Positions 58,358-64,000 of a stretch of 64,000 nt of DNA are shown one piece after another. This DNA comes from Boswellia sacra (Eukaryota > Streptophyta > Magnoliopsida > Sapindales > Burseraceae). The position numbers were made by a program, and so were the translations under genes. The DNA is taken from the NCBI GenBank assembly GCA_013180625.2, contig SNVD02013083.1, positions 558,001 through 622,000 on the forward strand, in the 5' to 3' direction. A model generated the notes under the pieces. The model was not told the origin of the DNA. It saw nothing but the letters and a program-made list of their open reading frames with translations, and searched no databases. The stretch's first letter is position 1; each line of letters begins with the position of its first letter.

Positions 58358-59065
58358 TAACAAAATATCAAAGGCACTAGTAGGGATATTAATAACAAAT
58401 TCATTCATGTCCCAAGGTCCATCTCCTACCCCAAATAGCACAATTGACAGGGGAAATTATAAAAAATTTCAACTCCGTATTTTCTTTCATTAACCAACCT
58501 TCTTCTAAAGCCACACAAGCATAACGCATTCTTGAAATATTATTTTTCTAAAAATAAAAAATAAAAGACAAAACATAAAAGGAAAGCAAGATAAAGAACA
58601 AATCAATAATTGTGAAACTTTTCGATCTAGAAGATAATTACCACAGCCCTCAACCTGATCCGTAGCAGGGAAGCAACTTTCCCCTCTGGCTCTTTCAACA
58701 AGCCAAGATCCTAATCCATTTCGGAAATCCACACATGAAGTTATGAGAAACCTTAATAATAAAATAAAAATAACAAAAAAAGATATTAAAAATTTCGGAT
58801 TCTTTTTCCTTTCTTGAAAATATGATTAGCTCTGACTTTCTCCTTAACGCATGATCAAAATTCGATGGATATATCTGAGTTAGATCTCTTTTTCATCAAA
58901 GCTTTTTCTAAACCCACTTTGACTACTATTTCTTGTTTCTTGTCATTTTGCCGAATTCATGCAAGTGACAATGATCTTGCCACTAACGAGGTAGCAATAT
59001 TCAGGGAAGGTTTAGAGAGAATTGTCATGTGTCATGTGTGAGTAGGGTTGTAGACTTGGTCTTGA
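58358..59065. other. Spacer, no recognised gene
   Basis: AT-rich. The last part (about 59045-59070, GTAGACTTGGTCTTGACTTTTT) resembles the 36-bp F-box C-terminal repeat unit, so the third F-box copy begins to be recognisable here. Nothing else seen. Confidence 0.4.
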
Positions 59066-59070
59066 CTTTT

Positions 59071-60805
59071 TGATGAGGAATAGGGTTACTCAAATTAAAA
59101 GAAAGGGAGGGAGATGTAGACAAAGGAAATGAGAGACATAATAGAAGAAATTGAAGGAGAAGTAGAGTGAAATTGAGAGAGAAAATTAATCTTTTTACTA
59201 AAAGATCAAGAATCTATATTCAACAACCTAAGAAATAAAATAACTTAAAGAAATTTATTTATAGTGCCAACAACTATAACTTGACTAGGAAATAGAATCT
59301 ATTAGGAAATAGAATCTAATTCTAACTAAATAAAAAAATACTAAATTTATATCCTAGATGAAATAGTAAACTATGTATTAGAAAAATAACTCAAATTAGG
59401 ATTAATCCCAATTTAAGAAGTCAAAATCCAGAATAATAGTCAAAATTCTTAATTAATTAAAATCCCTAGAATCAAAATTAAAATCCATAATTTACTGCTA
59501 ATATGTCCTACATCAATTCTCCCTCACTTGAAGAAACTCGACTTTTAGCGAGTTGTTAAGGAGGAAGTTGCCAATATACAAGAAAACGCCACGTCTTGTA
59601 TTGCACGAGTATTAAAGAAATGTCAACCTAAATCTTCTCTTGATAGTTGAATGATATAGGCATACATGACTAAAATTTAGATGATGTGTCAATATCCTTT
59701 GACAAGAATGCAATGATATCCACCATGGAAGACTTCACCATAGTTGTTGACCTAAATATAAAATTAGATGAACCTAAATATGAATCACAACCTATGAAAT
59801 CAATGTCTTGAATGATCTTATGAGACTCTTTTATACATATGGATTCAACTTCATATGTAGGCTCCACATCATCCTTCAAATTCATTTGCCCTTGATTTCG
59901 ATAAGAATTTTAGATTCATACCCATCTTCAAGATCAATCTCACTTGCTTCATCACTTTCATTAAAATCATCACATTCATGCTCATCCTCACTTGATGTAA
60001 CCATATGTTCATCCGTGATAATTGTTTTTGTGCACAACGCCTTGAGGAAAAATGAAAAGGATCAAGGTTAAATGTTTCAATAAAAATTGTAATGATTTCA
60101 TCAAATAGGGTTTCAATTCGATCAAAATTTTTCTGCAATCTATCAAGTCCATTCTCGACATGATTAGCCATATAGACCAAACTAAGGGGAGGATGTAGAT
60201 GGTTGGCCATATATAGGATCTAAACTAATGGATTAAAGTGAAAATTTTAAAACCTGGAGGATGAAGTTCAAAACTTGTGGACAATGATTCGGCATGAACA
60301 ATAGTTGTCTGCGGACAGTAACTCTGGTGTAAACAGTGCGCGTCTGTGAACAGTGATTATGGTGTGAACGGTTTCGTCGATAAACAATGACCCCAGAATG
60401 CGGAATTGATATTATACTCTGATACCAATTGACAAAGAATTAAGAAAAGGGAGGGAGATGTAGATAGAGGAAAGGAGAACAAAAATAGAATAAATTGAGG
60501 GAAAAGTACAGTGAAATTGAGAGAGAAAAATAATATTTTTGCCAAAAGATCAAGAATCCATATTCAACAACCTAAGAAATAAAATAACTATAGACACTTA
60601 TTTATAATGCCAACAATTATAACTTGACTAGGAAATAGAATCTAATTCCAACTAAATGAGAAAATACTAAAATTAAATCCTAAATAAAATAGTAAACTAT
60701 TTATTATAAAAATAACTTAAATTATGATTACTCCCGATTTAGAAAGTTAAAATCCTTAAAATCAAAATTAAAATCCATAATTTATTTCTAAAATATCCTA
60801 CGTCA
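59071..60805 (-). mobile_element. Small non-autonomous LTR retrotransposon (LARD/TRIM-like)
   Basis: 1735 bp, minus strand. LTRs 60430-60805 (5') and 59071-59515 (3') are diverged direct repeats sharing GGGAGGGAGATGTAGA, AAAGATCAAGAAT and TTCAACAACCTAAGAAATAA. PBS (minus TGGTATCAGAG, 60417-60427) and polypurine tract (minus AAGTGAGGGAGAA, 59516-59530) sit at the right places. TSD CTTTT at 59066-59070 and 60806-60810. The 0.9-kb interior has only a short ORF (minus, about 60168-59869, MANHVENGLDRLQKNFDRIE), possibly a gag vestige. Needs proteins in trans. Confidence 0.78.
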
Positions 60806-61495
60806 CTTTTTGGCTCAGGAAAGAATGAGACTCGGTCTTAGCTTTCTGGCTCACGGGAGAATGAAACCTTCAGCTTCCCGCCTTAAGGGAAAATGAAATT
60901 AACCTGATATTAGCTTTCTGGCTTAGGGAAGCGTGAGAGCTAGTATTAGCTTTCTGGCTCAGGAGAGAATGAGACTTGGTCTTAGCTTCCCAACAGGGTA
61001 TAAGACAGAAATCGTTAGAATGTTTGGTACAAGTGAGCGCATTTAAATAATGTTAGTGCAAGACAATGGCTTGCGGAAAGCACTTAAATAATCAATTATA
61101 GAAGACAATGGTTTGTGGAGAGAATGTTAGTGTGTGAAATATTTGTAGCGCGTTTGTATGTAATAATTCATGTTAGTGTGCTTGTGTTTTATTGTTTTAT
61201 GGCTATCATGGCCTGATTGATTGTCGGTGTGTAAGCTCTATATAAAGAGCTATTTTCTTTGTAATTCCGAGTGCAGTGAGCTGAAATCTTTTGTATTGTA
61301 TTCAAACAATATTCTTTCTCTCTCTCATATTTGTCTCCTTGAATCCCATTTTCTATCAAGGGAAGGATGAAACTTGCTCTTAGCTTTCCCGCTAAGGGGA
61401 GAATGAGGCCTTATATTAGCTTTCTGGCTCAGGGAAGAATGAGATCTGGTCTTAGCTTTCTGGCTTGGGGGAGAATGAGACTTGATCTTCAACAG
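60806..61495 (-). repeat. Expanded 36-bp coding repeat of the third F-box copy
   Basis: About nine units of AGCTTTCTGGCTCAGGGAAG plus AATGAGACTTGGTCTT, interrupted by an insertion at 60999-61358. On the minus strand each unit is 12 codons of the SHSSLSQKAKTK type. F-box copies 1 and 2 have two such units. Confidence 0.8.
60999..61358. mobile_element. Probable solo LTR inside the F-box repeat
   Basis: 360 bp of unrelated sequence starting TATAAGACAG and ending TTCTATCA, with AGGG on both sides (60995-60998, 61359-61362) where the 36-bp repeat resumes. It has a TATA box (CTATATAAAG, about 61238) and a CT-rich tract downstream, as expected of an LTR promoter. The 5' end lacks the usual TG (TA instead). 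Confidence 0.5.
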
Positions 61496-62577
61496 AATGG
61501 GTCAAATTGGAGTCTCTTGGTATAAGAATTCACGATGGGAAGACGGAGCAGATTTGATGCCCTCCATCTTGATCTTTATGAATTTCTTTTCTTTTGGAGA
61601 GAATAAACGAAAATATTTATTACGTCTTATTACGATATTCATCAGGACTTGACCATCATTCATGAAGTAGAGAGGTGCCAAGTACTCATCAATCATCATA
61701 AGACATTCTTTCCAAATGTGGAATGCTCATCCACTTAATCCAATTATAATACTTTTCCATTGCCCATTTATCCGTTGGCTTTTCATCCTTGTAATGAAAC
61801 ATGCAAAGACATCCCCCAACCTCACGAAGATGAATTTTAGGCACACCGACTATATTATCAAGCAATTCAATCACACTAAAATTTTCATCCATAAAATCAA
61901 AATGAAGAACTACCATCAAGAGTCCAAGATGATTTGAGCTCGGGACAACGTATGTCCCAGTAGAGAGCTCCATCCACGAAAGTTCCTAACTGTGTTGTAC
62001 GGCTGAAACGAAAAGGCAAACGATATGTTTTTGTTTTCCAGGAATCGGCTTTTAGTGAATAAATATTTAATGCTAATGGATCATGAAGTAAAATCGGTAA
62101 AAAAAAAAAACACTGTACTACTGTCAAAATCTTGTAATCATCGGTTGACTTATCGTGCCCAAATCCGAATTGATGAGGCAAATTGATACCATTATCCCTT
62201 GGTCGAGGACTTGGTAATTGATCCTCTTGTGTGTAACCATTAGCGGATTCCACACCATCCGTCTTACCCCTACCATTTCCCCCTTCCACCTGAAGTATAC
62301 ATAACAAGCCATTACAAGAACCGATCACCTCCATCTCGTATCCTTTGCCGTCTGGAGATTCGAGTGGCGGGGCTTTGATATCACCATTAGGCCCTTCAAA
62401 GTCAATACATTTCATATAATCTAATGTTGGAAAAATGAGCTTCTTGTTTCCCAATTCAAGTTGGCTAATAAAAGAAAACCATCGTCTGCTCAGGTATTTA
62501 AATCTTACAAGTGATTTTGCAGCAAGTCTTGGCAGTATATTCGCCACGATATCATCAGGAAAATAGCTTCCCTTCAT
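61496..62577 (-). pseudogene. Third F-box copy, frameshifted
   Basis: Starts at 62577 (MKGSYFPDDIVANILPRLAA, KSLVRFKYLSRRWFSFISQL). The associated domain shows GSCNGLLCILQVEGG, PSPRPRD, FGFGHDKSTDDYKIL, LNIYSLKADSW and GALYWDI. A compensating frameshift pair lies near 62280-62210 (VWNPLMVTHK in another frame). Further shifts near 61950 and 61695 move the reading to HLREVGGCLCMFHY and YLAPLYFMNDGQVLMNI. The C-terminal part runs into the expanded 36-bp repeat with its two insertions. Same family as copies 1 and 2 but clearly more diverged. Confidence 0.85.
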
Positions 62578-63231
62578 CTTCAAGAAATAGTTTCTAGGGT
62601 TTATTGGGACTAAAAATAGTCTCAAGTTGTTCTGTTCTGCGTTGTGGACTTGTAGTTGATCTGGAGTTCGAAGTATTATATCTCCATGAAACTGCAGGAG
62701 TGTTGGTGTGCAAACTAAACTAATTTCCGTGCATGCGTGTTGTGCTTCAATTTATTGGGTCGACTTCAGTTCAGTTATATCTTATTATATATTAAATACG
62801 AAATAGTTTCATTTTTATATCCTGTTTTTTGTTTATCTATTATTAAGTTTTTATTTCGTTAAAGATTTGTTTGGTTTTCTAGATTTGATACAAATACATG
62901 CACTTTGATCCAAACAAGGTTTGCTCTCTCATATTATTTTTAAGCTTTGGTTACCATGCATGTAATTCAAATTTTATATAAAAGTCGGAAAAATATTCGT
63001 ATAAAAGTCAAGAATGCATATATAAAAGTTTTTTTTTTAAAAAAAAATGAAAGCATACATTTCCAACTTTCATTATATAGAAATTGAAAATTAACATGTG
63101 AAAATTGAAAATATGTATTTCAAAGTGTTTTTCAACTATCCTAAAAGTTGGAAAGAGGTATTTATCATATTTATACATCAAATAATGCAATGAATATTTG
63201 ACAATTATAGGAGCTTTTTTAATAAATTTGT
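62578..63231. other. Spacer between F-box copies 3 and 4
   Basis: Upstream side of copy 3, then AT-rich DNA with A/T homopolymers. No gene seen. Confidence 0.5.
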
Positions 63232-63444
63232 CATAACTCCATGGAAAGCAGCAACAGGCCTGTAAAGAGAGGAATGTTAAGTTAAAACGCTCGAAAAAAA
63301 AAAAAGTTATTGAATAAGTGATCAAAGAAGGTTGAAAAATAATCAAAGAGAAGGAAATTACATTTTCATGGCCTACCCCTGAACTTTTTCTTTGAGGAGA
63401 GACGAGGGTGTCCATCCTATCCTTGGCTTGTGATCATAGCTTAT
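63232..63444 (-). pseudogene. Fourth F-box copy, 3' end only
   Basis: Matches the 3' end of F-box copy 1 (23020-23240): conserved GGCCATGAAAATGTAATTTCC with the candidate donor, an intron-like A/T tract, the acceptor CTCTTTACAG, and an exon reading ACCCFPWS without the stop found in copies 1 and 2. The gene runs rightwards towards its N-terminus but is cut at 63444 by the LTR element; any remainder lies beyond the window. Confidence 0.72.
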
Positions 63445-63978
63445 TGTTACGACCCGCCCAATTTACTTGCTAGAGGCGCCCAAATATGCTAGAGGCTTGG
63501 CCCAGCTTCTAGAAAGCCCAAGCCCAAGCCCAAGCCCATCTTCTAGAATTCTCTAGCAAGATAAGTTTCTATAATTATCTCTTGTATTTATCTAGATTAT
63601 TTAGTAGATAATATTCTTTTGTACATATCTAGATAAGAATGAATTAGGAACCTTAGATGCATTAGATCTAGGCCGTTCATTTGAGTGATGGTTCACTATA
63701 TAAACCCCTCCAAGCTCATTTGTAAATCATCCACAAGAATCCACAAATCATTCACAAAGCCTCCAAGCATTGTAAAGCTTTCAAGTATAATACAAAGCTC
63801 TTTTGCTTAGCAATTCTTGTCTCCATCTCTTCTCTTCTTTGCCTACAGGCTCTTCAGCTTAACAATCCTCTCTTCTCCTTGAGCGAGAAGACTAGCACCA
63901 AGGCTTACTTAGCAACTTTCAAGTCAAGTTGCCTAAGTGCCGCACGAGCGTGCTGCGCAAACCTCTAAACTCGTGACA
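63445..63978 (+). repeat. 5' LTR of an LTR retrotransposon that leaves the window
   Basis: 534 bp, TGTTACGACCCGCCCAATTT...CTCGTGACA. It has AGCCCAAGCCCAAGCCCAAG short repeats and a TATA box (CTATATAAACCCC, about 63697). The primer-binding site follows. Only the left end is visible, so family and completeness are unknown. Confidence 0.85.
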
Positions 63979-63980
63979 GT

Positions 63981-63992
63981 TGGTATCAGAGC
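63981..63992 (+). other. Primer-binding site (initiator tRNA-Met) at right edge
   Basis: TGGTATCAGAGC starts two bases after the LTR. It proves the LTR is a 5' LTR in plus orientation, with the body of the element to the right. Confidence 0.92.
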
Positions 63993-64000
63993 ACAGTTCG

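Noticed and set aside
59869..60210. Minus-strand ORF inside the small LTR element as an independent gene
   Set aside because: It lies between PBS and polypurine tract of a defective element; at most a gag vestige.

Overview
The window is plant nuclear DNA, from a eudicot as far as the gene families allow. It has AT-rich introns and spacers, GT-AG introns, a plant-type SEC62 gene, an ankyrin/PGG-type gene, F-box-associated genes, and many LTR retrotransposons and MITEs. Nothing points to bacteria or an organelle. I cannot name the species.

The backbone of positions 2778-48700 is one large direct tandem duplication. Unit 1 (2778-25237) and unit 2 (25238-48700) each carry, in order, the 3' part of SEC62 (+), a long spacer, an ankyrin-repeat gene (+) and an F-box gene (-). 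The left breakpoint lies in SEC62 intron 2. SEC62 is therefore complete on the left (five exons, 1008-5841) and a promoterless exon 3-5 fragment on the right (25523-28294). The ankyrin gene shows the reverse: copy 1 lost its 3' exons to a deletion of about 2.5 kb and stops at the scar, while copy 2 keeps seven exons but has a disturbed C-terminal membrane domain. Both F-box copies are open.

Each unit received its own LTR retrotransposon, and the sister unit keeps the empty site. Unit 1 has a 6.3-kb Ty3/gypsy-type non-autonomous element (9791-16079, repeated GAAAC). It carries a gag remnant, an integrase, an antisense coiled-coil ORF, an antisense fragment of a host UPL1/UPL2-type HECT ubiquitin ligase gene, a second likely host fragment and several GC-rich minisatellites. 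Unit 2 has a young 5.2-kb Ty1/copia element on the minus strand (32818-38045, repeated AAAAT) with near-identical LTRs and one evident frameshift. A 377-bp MITE is private to unit 1, and a 200-bp MITE is shared because it predates the duplication.

To the right (48.7-58.4 kb) the DNA is mostly repeats: a MITE of the same family as one at 168-484, a decayed DUF1985/Ulp1-transposon relic, a 3-kb tandem duplication built partly of degenerate ~110-bp repeats, and a hAT-like element. From 59 to 64 kb lies a broken third F-box copy. Its C-terminal 36-bp coding repeat has expanded and been invaded by a 1.7-kb non-autonomous LTR element and a probable solo LTR. The 3' end of a fourth F-box copy follows, cut by the 5' LTR and primer-binding site of another LTR element that runs off the right edge.

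The genes do not form a pathway. The window is best read as an expanding ankyrin and F-box cluster next to a housekeeping SEC62 gene, reshaped by duplication, deletion and retrotransposition.
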